Part shown: positions 7,751 through 15,557 of the stretch, piece by piece | How positions within the stretch are numbered: the first letter of the stretch is position 1 | Layout of the letters: each line of letters opens with the position of its first letter | From: Actinomycetes bacterium | GTDB lineage: Bacteria; Actinomycetota; Acidimicrobiia; Acidimicrobiales; SZUA-35 | DNA length: 56,010 nucleotides | Direction of reading: 5' to 3' | Assembly (NCBI GenBank): GCA_024227975.1 | Contig: JAAETV010000061.1 | Coordinates: 1-56,010, forward strand | Translations under genes and position numbers: made by a program | The notes under the pieces: generated by a model | Told to the model about the DNA's origin: nothing | Databases searched by the model: none | The model's input: the letters and a program-made list of their open reading frames with translations, nothing else

Positions 7751-9652
7751 GACACCAGCCCTCTGGGCCCCGTCGAGGATGGTCTCGACCTCGGCCGCTT
7801 CGGAGATGGCGGGGCCCAGCTGGCCCCGCTCGAGAGCCATGATGGCGTGTTCAGCTTCGGCTTCGAGATCGGTCCCGATCAGACCGACCTGCTGAAGAAA
7901 GGAGCGGCCCTCGTCGGCCCGATCGTCGGCCTCACGAACCCGGCTGCCGGCCCGGGAGATCTGCCCGACTGCCGCCGCGAATTGGTCGTAGTCAGCGTGT
8001 GTCGCCTCATAGAGCTGCTCCAGCTTCACCGGAAGCTCAGCCCCTGTCGGTCCCACCAGATCGATCAGTTCGTCCTTCTGGGTGATGGCGTCTTCGGCTT
8101 CGGCCATGAGGTCGTTGGCCTCATCGAAACGCCAGAACGTCATGGCCGACCGAATCCCCACGGGGGCCGCCCAGCCCTTCCCGCCATCGACCAGGTCGAA
8201 GTAGCGGGTCCTGGCTTCGGGCCGCTCAGCTAGCGCCGCTCGGTCGACTGCTGACGAGTTGTCCTCTTGGCCGAACACCCAGTTGTTGAACAGATCGGTA
8301 ACGGGCCCGTGTTCCACTTCCTGGGCGTTTTCGATCAGATCGAGGAAGCGGCGGGTCCCCGGGGTGATCTTCGTCGTCTCCGGCTCACCATCGCCCAGGT
8401 AGCTGTATTCGCCGCGTTGGGCGGCGTCGATGATCCCGATCATGGCCGGCGCTCCGACCTCGTCGACGATTGATTCCATCAGCTTCCAGGAGGCCCCGTA
8501 GGCCCAGCGCTCCTCCTCGGGATCAGCGATGTAGGGGGTGAAGTTCATGAGGGGGATGGAGGCCGCGTTTGCTTGGGTGGCCAGCTCCGGCTTTGGTCTG
8601 GTCTCACCCCTGGCCTCGACGGCCGAGGCCCCGAAGTAGTCGGCCAGCCCCTCGGTGATCCAACGGTCGGTGAACAGATCACGGTGGAACCACACATGGG
8701 ACAGCTCGTGGTACAAGACGAGGAGATCAGGGTCGTCCCCGATCTCGATGACGTCGAGGTCAGGGTCGTACCAGCCGGCGTAGCCGCTCAGGTAGGGCGA
8801 GAAGGACTCGGTGATGGTGAGCTCGCCGTCGATTGGCCAGGGCTGACCGACGAGTTCGACCAGGAGGGGAACCCCGACCTCGACCCCTTCGGTGACCTGG
8901 TCACGCCAGTAGGTATCACCGGGCCACCAACGGACCTGAACCGACTCCTCCTCACCGTCGATTTCGAGCGGGATGACCTTGACCACGAGAGCATCGTCGT
9001 TGGTCAGAGACACCAGGGTGAAGTAGGTCTCGGGGTCGACGTCTTCGGCCACGAACCGAAGCTCCGTCCCGTCGGCCACCCGATCGAACGGGACGAACCC
9101 ATCGCTCTGGTCGACGAAACCAGGTGGGGCGGAGACGGTGACCGTAGCCTGTTCCAGGCTAGGGCTGGTCCAGGCTACGAAGCTGGCTGTGGCGGGGTTG
9201 ATACGGGTCGGTTCGTCGGACCCTGCAGGACCAGCGGCCAGATCGAACTCGATGATGACGGTGGCGCTCTGGCGGTAGAAAAGGTTTCGACGAAGATTGA
9301 TCTCGAGGAGATCGGCCCCGGGCAGCTCCGATCGCTCGAAGATGAGATCGCGGCCCCCACTATCGGTCACTCGCAGCTCCTCAGCCTCGACAGGGATGGG
9401 GATGGTGTAGGTATCGAAGTAGTACTGGTAGTAGCTGCCGTCGGCCAGGTTCAGGTTCGGCTTGTCAGCTGTCATGACCAGTTCTATGCGGACCTCGACG
9501 ACACCGGCATTGGTGTTGATGTGGTACAGGTACTCGGCGCTGGTGTCGAGATCAGGGTCATCGATCAGGGCACCGCCTGGCGTGGCCACTATCGATGTGA
9601 TGGCCAACCACGTGATAATCACCGCCAACACCGTCGCCACCGTTCGACCCAT
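7619..9652 (-). CDS. Membrane-anchored gluzincin peptidase (peptidase MA-like)
   Basis: The product has 677 residues. Residues 1-25 form a signal peptide or anchor. A beta-rich region of about 280 residues follows, then HELSH at 315-319 and a downstream glutamate (TEGLADY, E334). The spacing of 14 residues from the second His to that Glu is shorter than the 18 of classical M1 aminopeptidases and suits the peptidase MA group. The C-terminal third is helical and ends with a membrane helix and a basic tail (FRRLRGRRR). It is therefore likely an extracytoplasmic zinc peptidase held by its C-terminus. The 3' end overlaps rfbD by 132 bases. Substrate unknown. Confidence 0.75.
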   Translation of the reverse strand: MGRTVATVLAVIITWLAITSIVATPGGALIDDPDLDTSAEYLYHINTNAGVVEVRIELVMTADKPNLNLADGSYYQYYFDTYTIPIPVEAEELRVTDSGGRDLIFERSELPGADLLEINLRRNLFYRQSATVIIEFDLAAGPAGSDEPTRINPATASFVAWTSPSLEQATVTVSAPPGFVDQSDGFVPFDRVADGTELRFVAEDVDPETYFTLVSLTNDDALVVKVIPLEIDGEEESVQVRWWPGDTYWRDQVTEGVEVGVPLLVELVGQPWPIDGELTITESFSPYLSGYAGWYDPDLDVIEIGDDPDLLVLYHELSHVWFHRDLFTDRWITEGLADYFGASAVEARGETRPKPELATQANAASIPLMNFTPYIADPEEERWAYGASWKLMESIVDEVGAPAMIGIIDAAQRGEYSYLGDGEPETTKITPGTRRFLDLIENAQEVEHGPVTDLFNNWVFGQEDNSSAVDRAALAERPEARTRYFDLVDGGKGWAAPVGIRSAMTFWRFDEANDLMAEAEDAITQKDELIDLVGPTGAELPVKLEQLYEATHADYDQFAAAVGQISRAGSRVREADDRADEGRSFLQQVGLIGTDLEAEAEHAIMALERGQLGPAISEAAEVETILDGAQRAGVLRLAVAATALLSILVGGGFFTFRRLRGRRRLEVPTVELGNDQG

Positions 9653-9709
9653 TGTGTCGACGGTACATGTATGGCGCCGGTGGGCCTATTCGCACCCCGA
9701 TAGGCCGGG

Positions 9710-11137
9710 CTAGTCCTCGATGAGGGCAGTGAAGGCTGTGATCTCCTCGACGACATAATCGAGCACATCCCAGATGTCTGGCATCAACTCCCGACAGCCA
9801 ACGAGGCCGAAATCGAGCTTGTCTTCATAGCTCTGGACCGTGATATTCAAGCCCTGGCCTTCAGCGATGGTGGAGACTGGATAGTAGTGAGCCAGCTTGC
9901 ACGGTCCGAGATACAGGGCCTGGCGGGGTCCTGGCACGTTCGAGATGATGAGGTTGACCGCAGGGTTCAGCCGGTCGGCCAGTCGCATCCTGGTGGCAAT
10001 CGCAGCGGTCTCGGTGAATAGGGCCGGTGGTGAGAACTGGCTGAAGTCGACCAGCGCGTCCATCGGGACGAGGTCGAAAGTGGCCTTGGCCTCGTTCATG
10101 GATGAATTCGTGAAGGCCAGTCTCTCGAGCCGATCCTCGAGGTGGGTGGGGAGGGCAGCCACGATCGACGAGACCCGGTTCGTCCATTTCTCCGTCTCGT
10201 CGCCTGTTCGCATCGACACCGGTACTGCAGCCAGCAGGGGCCGGTCACTCAGCTGGTCATGGTTCTGGAGGTAGTGGCGGAGACCACCGGCACAGGCGGC
10301 CATGACCACATCGTTGACGGTGGCCCCGAAGTGATTCTTGATGGCCTTGATGTCGTCGAGCGAGGTGGTGCGGAAGGCAAAGCGGCGTTGAGGGCTGATG
10401 GCCTTGTTGAACGGGGTCGTGGGCGCCGGCCCGAGGGGTTTCGAAGGAAGGTTTGCCGCGATGGACTCGCCTCGGTGTCGAGTGGCGATGTCTGTGGCCT
10501 GTCGCCAAGCCTTCAGTTGGGCGCGGGCCATACGCTCGGGTCTCATGGCGAAGTTGAGAGCCGTCCTGGTCAGCATCTGGGTCGGGCTGGGCACGGCCTC
10601 AGGCTTCGACTCCGGTCCTTTGGCTGAAGGTGCTGATGGCTCCCGGCTGGTCCCATCGTCAGGCTGGTCGTCGAGGAGTAGGGTCAAGAGCTCGGCCCCC
10701 GAGGCCCCGTCGATGGTGGCGTGGTGGACCTTGAGAAGTACCGCCCAGCGACGCTGCTTCAGGCCCTCGATGACATAGGCCTCCCACAAGGGCCGACGGC
10801 GGTCGAGGGGGCGGCTGATGATCCTGGCCACCAGGTCAGCCAGCTCCCGGTCGCCGCCGGGAGGGGGAGCGGCAATGTGGCGGAGATGGAAATCGAGGTC
10901 GAAGTCGGGGTCCTCGATCCACCAGGGATGGTCCAACCCGAACGGTACCTCGACCAGGCGGCGGCGCAGGGGTTCGAGCTGATCGAGGCGGCTCTCGATC
11001 TGGCCTCGGAACAGCTCATAGGGCTTGAACCCCCTGGTGCGGGGTCGCTCATAGATCGAGACACTGTTGATATGGCCAAACGTGGTTGGCGTCTCCATGT
11101 ACAAGAAGCCGGCGTCGAGGCCGCTTAGCTGCTTCAT
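9710..11137 (-). CDS. Wax ester synthase/diacylglycerol acyltransferase (WS/DGAT)
   Basis: The 475-residue protein opens with MKQLSGLDAGFLYME and has the active-site HHATIDG at residues 138-144, PLWE at 116-119, a VNDVVMAAC segment and ISNVPGP near the C-terminus, all characteristic of bacterial WS/DGAT. The enzyme esterifies acyl-CoA to diacylglycerol or fatty alcohol, making triacylglycerol or wax esters at the membrane or granule surface. The ATG overlaps the patatin stop by four bases (ATGA). It is the last gene of the phaE-phaC-patatin-WS/DGAT operon, so neutral lipid and PHA formation appear to be co-expressed. Confidence 0.93.
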   Translation of the reverse strand: MKQLSGLDAGFLYMETPTTFGHINSVSIYERPRTRGFKPYELFRGQIESRLDQLEPLRRRLVEVPFGLDHPWWIEDPDFDLDFHLRHIAAPPPGGDRELADLVARIISRPLDRRRPLWEAYVIEGLKQRRWAVLLKVHHATIDGASGAELLTLLLDDQPDDGTSREPSAPSAKGPESKPEAVPSPTQMLTRTALNFAMRPERMARAQLKAWRQATDIATRHRGESIAANLPSKPLGPAPTTPFNKAISPQRRFAFRTTSLDDIKAIKNHFGATVNDVVMAACAGGLRHYLQNHDQLSDRPLLAAVPVSMRTGDETEKWTNRVSSIVAALPTHLEDRLERLAFTNSSMNEAKATFDLVPMDALVDFSQFSPPALFTETAAIATRMRLADRLNPAVNLIISNVPGPRQALYLGPCKLAHYYPVSTIAEGQGLNITVQSYEDKLDFGLVGCRELMPDIWDVLDYVVEEITAFTALIED

Positions 11138-12075
11138 AGTGGACTCCCGTTGCTGAACTGGGCGCAGGCGGTGGTGTGAGCTTGTAGGGCGACGGCAGGG
11201 CGTCGCTTGGGGTCGAGCATGTTGTTTCCCATGGCATCAAGGTCGCTGTCGGTCGGTGAGACGATCTCGACTCGATCGCAGCTGGCTAGTTTCTGCCGCT
11301 CACGGTCGGTTTGCCAGCGGGTGAAGGAGCGAAAGGCATCCCATGGCAGGGTGTGAAGCGAGGCCCGTTTCAGCGACATGGGCGAGCTGACGACGACGAG
11401 ATCGAATGAGTCGTCGGCCAGGACGTCGAGGTTGTCGGCGGAGTGGACACCCCCGTCGTAGTAGTCGCGGCCATTGATCTTGACTGGTTCAAAGACGGCT
11501 GGAACGGCACACGACGCGGCAATGGCCTGGCTTGGGGTAGCGCAACCACCCTGATCGAAGATGACCCGGGAGGCGGAGGCCACGTCGACGGCACACACCC
11601 TGAGTGCTGGCTGCTGAGGCCAATCCGGACCCAACAGGCCAGTGACCAGACTCGCCACATGGGTGGTCGGGGCGCTGCCCCGAGGTAAGAGGGCGGCGGC
11701 CACTCCACCGGGCGAAACTGACCAGGGACGGGTGAGCGCCTTCAGTAGGGCCTCGGGGGCCGCGGGGCGGCCGATGCTCGTCTTCGCCGACGGTTTCGGG
11801 GGTCGTTGGTGGCGGCCTCGAGCCAGGATCCGCTGGCCCGATGGGCTCAGGGTCTGGCCCGTCTCACGACGAAAGACATCGTTGGGGTGCATGCCGGCGG
11901 CGCTCAGTGCTCCCGCAATCGATCCGGCCGACGTGCCGACGATCAGGTCGACCTGGCGAGCGTCGACGGCCCAGGTGTCATAGAGAGCCTTGAGCACACC
12001 GGCGTGGAATGCGCCACCAACGATGCCGCCCGAACCGAGGACCAGGGCGATTCGTCGGGGTTGGGTCGAGGTCAT
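11134..12075 (-). CDS. Patatin-like phospholipase/esterase
   Basis: From the ATG at 12075 the protein has 313 residues. The oxyanion-hole loop GSGGIVGG is at 14-21, the nucleophile elbow GTSAG at 47-51 (Ser49) and the DGG of the catalytic dyad at 207-209 (Asp207). Patatin-family proteins hydrolyse acyl esters of phospholipids or glycerides; several act on storage granules. A longer frame to 12198 overlaps phaC and adds a non-conserved leader. The gene follows phaC by 31 bases and is coupled to the WS/DGAT gene, so it may remodel granule lipid or feed acyl groups into storage. That role is inferred. Confidence 0.88.
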   Translation of the reverse strand: MTSTQPRRIALVLGSGGIVGGAFHAGVLKALYDTWAVDARQVDLIVGTSAGSIAGALSAAGMHPNDVFRRETGQTLSPSGQRILARGRHQRPPKPSAKTSIGRPAAPEALLKALTRPWSVSPGGVAAALLPRGSAPTTHVASLVTGLLGPDWPQQPALRVCAVDVASASRVIFDQGGCATPSQAIAASCAVPAVFEPVKINGRDYYDGGVHSADNLDVLADDSFDLVVVSSPMSLKRASLHTLPWDAFRSFTRWQTDRERQKLASCDRVEIVSPTDSDLDAMGNNMLDPKRRPAVALQAHTTACAQFSNGSPL

Positions 12076-12106
12076 GGGTCGCTGTTCGGCGGGAGTGAGG
12101 AGATGA

Positions 12107-13186
12107 CTATTCGGCCTGGGCGCTGTGGTCGACGATCCAACCCGACATGGTCGGCATGCACTTGGTCCGACCTCGCTTGCCGATGATGAGTCCGACATGG
12201 CCAGCGGGGAGGACGACCTCGGTCCGGTCTTCGGATCCGATGAGCGGGGTCAGGGGGGTGGTGGCAGCGCGAGGAACGATGTGGTCGTGTTCGGCCACGA
12301 CATTGAGGAAGGGGACCTCGATATCGCTGAGATGGATTTCTCGGCCGCCGAGCACGATCTGGTCATTGATGAATCCATTGCCGTTGTTGAAGATCTGAAC
12401 CGTCTGCTTGAAGGCGGCGCCAGGGAAAGGGATGTGGTTGCGGGTCCAGGCCGTCATGGCTTGGTACGAGTTCAGGAACTTGTCGTCGTCGAGTCGTTCC
12501 CAGAAGTCGGCGACGGTTGCCAGATCGGCCGTCGGGGCCAGCATGGTGAACGATGCCCGTACCGCCTGAGCCGGCACATTGCCGTCAGCGTCGAGGATGT
12601 GGTCGGGGTCGATGCCGTGGGAGCCGACACCACTCATGGCCTGAGGCATCTGATCGAAGTCGACTGGGGTCGCCATGACCACCAGATTGCGGACAGGGCC
12701 GTCACTATGGCCTGCGGCATAGAGGAGGGCCAGCAGCCCACCGAAGCAGTAGCCGAACATGGTCACGCCCTCGCCTCCCCCAAGCCGGTCGACGACGGCG
12801 ACCGCTTCGGGAAGATACTGATCGACGTAGGTCTCCAGAGTGTTCTCGGCCTCCTCGGCTTCGGGGACGCCCCAGTCGAGGAGGAAGACGTCGAGGCCCT
12901 GTTCCAACAGGTGCTCGACGAAGCTGTTGCCGGGCTGGAGGTCGAGGATGAAGGATCGGCTGACCAGGCTCATGACCAGCAAGACCGGGGGGCCTACCAC
13001 AGGATTGTCACTCTGGTAGCGGTACAGGACGGTCTTGCCCGTTGCCCACACTTCCTCCCGGGGGGTCTGGCCGACCTCGGCTCGGTCGATGCCAAAGACG
13101 TGGCGGGTCAGGTTCCAGCTGCGCTTGACCCCCTTGTTGAAGGTGTCGGTGAGCAGGGTGAAGGGGTCTTGGGTGGCGGCGTTCAT
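12107..13186 (-). CDS. phaC: Class III poly(hydroxyalkanoate) synthase subunit PhaC
   Basis: The product has 359 residues, the usual length of class III PhaC. It has the lipase-like box GYCFGG with Cys147, the catalytic Asp301 (AEHDHIVP) and His330 (AGHVGLI). These positions nearly coincide with Cys149, Asp302 and His331 of the well-studied Allochromatium enzyme. It polymerises hydroxyacyl-CoA to polyester on granules. A PhaE-like gene lies 27 bases upstream, and patatin and WS/DGAT genes follow in the same direction. Confidence 0.95.
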   Translation of the reverse strand: MNAATQDPFTLLTDTFNKGVKRSWNLTRHVFGIDRAEVGQTPREEVWATGKTVLYRYQSDNPVVGPPVLLVMSLVSRSFILDLQPGNSFVEHLLEQGLDVFLLDWGVPEAEEAENTLETYVDQYLPEAVAVVDRLGGGEGVTMFGYCFGGLLALLYAAGHSDGPVRNLVVMATPVDFDQMPQAMSGVGSHGIDPDHILDADGNVPAQAVRASFTMLAPTADLATVADFWERLDDDKFLNSYQAMTAWTRNHIPFPGAAFKQTVQIFNNGNGFINDQIVLGGREIHLSDIEVPFLNVVAEHDHIVPRAATTPLTPLIGSEDRTEVVLPAGHVGLIIGKRGRTKCMPTMSGWIVDHSAQAE

Positions 13187-13213
13187 CAGTGATCCTGGCG
13201 GTTGGAAGGGCTC

Positions 13214-13543
13214 TCAGGCCCGCGTGTCGAAAGCTTCGTCGTCGAGCAGTCGACGAGCCGTGAGCTCGTCGGTGGTGGCCTGAAGGGCCCGGCGCAATCC
13301 GCTGACCTCGGAATCAAGGGCTGAGATCTGCTTGCGCAGGCTGCGAACGTCGCTGGCCGCGGGCAGGTTCCACAGGTGGAGCAGGCGACGAGATGATTTC
13401 TCGGTCTCGGTCATGACCGCCGAGGTGACCTTGGCTGAGATGGCTACCAGATCACGAAATGCTGGCGAGGCGGTGGTGTCGGCCAGGGTCGGGCCGACGG
13501 TGTTTTCCCATGAGTCGAAGAGTTGGCGCCAAGTGGGTGCCAT
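13214..13543 (-). CDS. Small PhaE-like PHA synthase partner
   Basis: From the ATG at 13543 this is a 109-residue, mostly helical protein, preceded by a purine-rich GGGGGAA site. The N-terminus has a Trp-rich helix (TWRQLFDSWENTVGP). The C-terminal part (LWNLPAASDVRSLRKQ, followed by a heptad-like helix) resembles the LPTR-type segment and coiled coil at the end of PhaE, the second subunit of class III synthases. Typical bacterial PhaE is about three times longer, so this would be a minimal version. A phasin-like role is the alternative. The position directly upstream of phaC supports the assignment. Confidence 0.65.
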   Translation of the reverse strand: MAPTWRQLFDSWENTVGPTLADTTASPAFRDLVAISAKVTSAVMTETEKSSRRLLHLWNLPAASDVRSLRKQISALDSEVSGLRRALQATTDELTARRLLDDEAFDTRA

Positions 13544-13571
13544 GTGTTTCCCCCGGGGTGAAGTATATGTC

Positions 13572-13611
13572 TGACGTAGTGCAAGTATCTTGATAAGTGC
13601 TGGATACGTCA
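13572..13611. promoter_or_regulatory. Inverted repeat in the divergent phaE-like/marR promoter region
   Basis: The 161-base region between the divergent PhaE-like and MarR genes is clearly richer in A+T than its surroundings. It holds a perfect 7-base inverted repeat, TGACGTA at 13572-13578 and TACGTCA at 13605-13611, 26 bases apart. A second pair, AGTATCT at 13584-13590 and AGATACT at 13651-13657, lies nearby. These are reasonable operator candidates for the adjacent MarR regulator; binding is inferred only. Confidence 0.4.
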
Positions 13612-13704
13612 AGTAGGTTCTTTCCGAACGATAGATGTCATGCGCGGCGCAGATACTTTTGGTCTGTATATTTCTCACTACCCATCCCAAGGAGCCACCG
13701 CCTC

Positions 13705-14286
13705 ATGGTCGAAGGCACCAGCGGTAAGCACGATCCCCCCCAGCCAGATCACCGTTCGCTACGCACCCTGGCCGTGGGGGTGGACGAGATCGGTGAGCAC
13801 TGGGATGTCGACGAGAAGGTGGCAGCCCTGTGGCGGACGGCCCGGCTCGGTCCAACGGTGGAGCGGCTGCGGCGTCATGTGCTCCAAGGGGGAGCGGAGT
13901 CGATCGAGTCTGGCCAGTTCAGAGCCCTGGACGCAGTTGCAGCCCACGGCCCGGCCGCTGTTCGTGAGCTGGCCGCCGTCATGGGGCTCGAGCCTTCGAG
14001 TGTGACGAGGGCAACGGCCAAGCTGGAGTCGACTGGCCTCATCCGCAAGCAGCGGGCTGAGCACGATCATCGAGAAGTGCTGGTCGAACTGACCGAGGAG
14101 GGGTCCCGCCTCCACCAGTACTTCGTGGATCGGGCGTTCGAGATCTACCAGGAGATCTTCACCGTGTTCTCCAACGACGAGCGGGTCCTACTCGCCGACT
14201 TGTTGGAGCGGATGTTGAAGTCGACCGATGTGGCCCTGGCTCAGGTCGACGACGATTCACCATTGTCGAAGCGAGGTCAATCCTGA
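13705..14286 (+). CDS. MarR-family winged-helix regulator
   Basis: The 193-residue protein has an N-terminal helix, then a winged helix in which GPAAVRELAAVMGLEPSSVTR forms the recognition part and the wing carries DHREVLVELTEEG. This is the MarR layout. The ATG at 13705 has an AAGGAG site at 13689-13694. The gene is divergent from the PHA operon and overlaps the next hydrolase gene by one base (TGATG). It probably controls the storage genes, perhaps in response to an acyl or hydroxyacyl ligand; this is inference from position. Confidence 0.85.
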   Translation: MVEGTSGKHDPPQPDHRSLRTLAVGVDEIGEHWDVDEKVAALWRTARLGPTVERLRRHVLQGGAESIESGQFRALDAVAAHGPAAVRELAAVMGLEPSSVTRATAKLESTGLIRKQRAEHDHREVLVELTEEGSRLHQYFVDRAFEIYQEIFTVFSNDERVLLADLLERMLKSTDVALAQVDDDSPLSKRGQS

Positions 14287-15446
14287 TGCGCTCCCTTCCC
14301 GCCAATGTCCCAAATGTTCGCGACTGGATGCGTGGACACACCGAGGCCGATCTTCCGGGGGCGACGCTGACCCCGCTTGCCGCCATGAAGTGGCTCACCG
14401 ATGAGTGGGCAATGCAGATCGAGTTGGCCTCAGGGCGGGTGCGAGTCCCCGACTCGGCCTTTCGTCGCCGCTTGCGTGATGAATTGGCCGCGGCCCGACA
14501 GCTGTATGAAGCCTCGGGCTGGCTGGCCGATCCCAGGTCGTACCATCGAGATCCCCCACCCCTGGTCGAGGTGAGCACCGCTCACCGCTCGATTGGGCTC
14601 CTCGGCTATGAGCACGTCCGTTTCGTCAGTGAGTTCGAGCCGTGGCCCGACGAGCCCGGGCGGGAGCGGTGGCTCGACTATCGGCCGGTCAGGACGGGCC
14701 ACGCTTGGATGCTCCGCCATGAGGGTCGGCCCCGTCCCTGGATCATCCTGGTGAACGGTTACCGCACCGGTGATCCGGCTATCGACCTTGCCTCGTTCAG
14801 GGCTCAGCGTCTCCACCACAAGTTCGGCCTCAACGTGCTCGGGGTTGTGCTCCCCCTCCACGGGCCGCGGGCCATCGACGCCAATGGGGGTCGCGTCCTC
14901 CACGCCGGTGCCATGAACACGGTGTTCACGGTTACTCAAGGGGCATGGGATATTCGCCGCCTACTGAGCTGGATCCGAAGCGCCTTCGATGCCGAGACGA
15001 TTGCCATCACCGGCATCTCGCTCGGTGGCTATATGGCATCGCTCATGACCGCTCTCGACGACGATCTGGCTGGGGTCATTGCCGGAGTGCCCGAAGCCGA
15101 TCTGGTCCGGGGCATCCGTCGTCAGATGGATCTCCTGCTCCCTCCCTACTATGAGCAATGGGGGTTGTCGTGGGAGCCCCTGGAACAGGTCTTCAAGGTC
15201 GTGTCCCCTCTGGCCATGCCCTGTCTGGTGGCCAAGGATCGCCGCTACATCTACGCCGGGTTGCTCGATCGCTGGGTTCGTCCTGGCAATGTGAGGGACT
15301 TGTGGGAGCACTGGGACCGGCCTGAGATCCTCTGGTACAACGGCTCACATCTTTCGTTCCCCTTCGAGTCGTCGGTCAGGCAATTCGTTGACCGGGCGAT
15401 CGAGGAGATCTTCGCCGTCGAATCGTCGGCAACTGGCGCCGCCTAA
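14286..15446 (+). CDS. Alpha/beta hydrolase (ABHD18/DUF2048-like)
   Basis: The protein has 386 residues. After a helical N-terminus of about 140 residues comes the core, with IILVNGYRTGDP, VLPLHGPRA and the nucleophile elbow GISLGGYMAS. A late His (NGSHLSFPF) could complete the triad. The arrangement recalls the DUF2048/ABHD18 group of uncharacterised hydrolases. Translation is coupled to the upstream MarR gene through TGATG. In this setting it may be a PHA or glyceride esterase. No signal peptide is seen, so it is probably cytoplasmic. Confidence 0.75.
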   Translation: MRSLPANVPNVRDWMRGHTEADLPGATLTPLAAMKWLTDEWAMQIELASGRVRVPDSAFRRRLRDELAAARQLYEASGWLADPRSYHRDPPPLVEVSTAHRSIGLLGYEHVRFVSEFEPWPDEPGRERWLDYRPVRTGHAWMLRHEGRPRPWIILVNGYRTGDPAIDLASFRAQRLHHKFGLNVLGVVLPLHGPRAIDANGGRVLHAGAMNTVFTVTQGAWDIRRLLSWIRSAFDAETIAITGISLGGYMASLMTALDDDLAGVIAGVPEADLVRGIRRQMDLLLPPYYEQWGLSWEPLEQVFKVVSPLAMPCLVAKDRRYIYAGLLDRWVRPGNVRDLWEHWDRPEILWYNGSHLSFPFESSVRQFVDRAIEEIFAVESSATGAA

Positions 15447-15478
15447 GGAGGGGCACCGACCCGGTAGGACGATGGCTG

Positions 15479-15500
15479 TTCGCCCTCCTCGGAGGGCGAA
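15479..15500. terminator. Hairpin between convergent genes
   Basis: The sequence forms a perfect inverted repeat, with arms TTCGCCCTCC and GGAGGGCGAA separated by only two bases. It lies between the ends of the convergent hydrolase and acyl-CoA synthetase genes. There is no T-run on either side, so it is a terminator-like hairpin at best; it could act for both strands. Confidence 0.5.
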
Positions 15501-15557
15501 TGGGCAAACCGAGCGGTCCCTATCCGCTAGGCCCCTAGGTCCTGTCCCGTCTAGGAA

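Noticed and set aside
8573..9703. Plus-strand open frame of 376 codons opposite the peptidase gene
   Set aside because: The minus-strand frame has signal, HELSH and membrane segments; the plus-strand product shows no recognisable fold.
12125..13192. Plus-strand open frame of 355 codons opposite phaC
   Set aside because: PhaC has all catalytic residues at normal positions on the minus strand, so this frame is a shadow.
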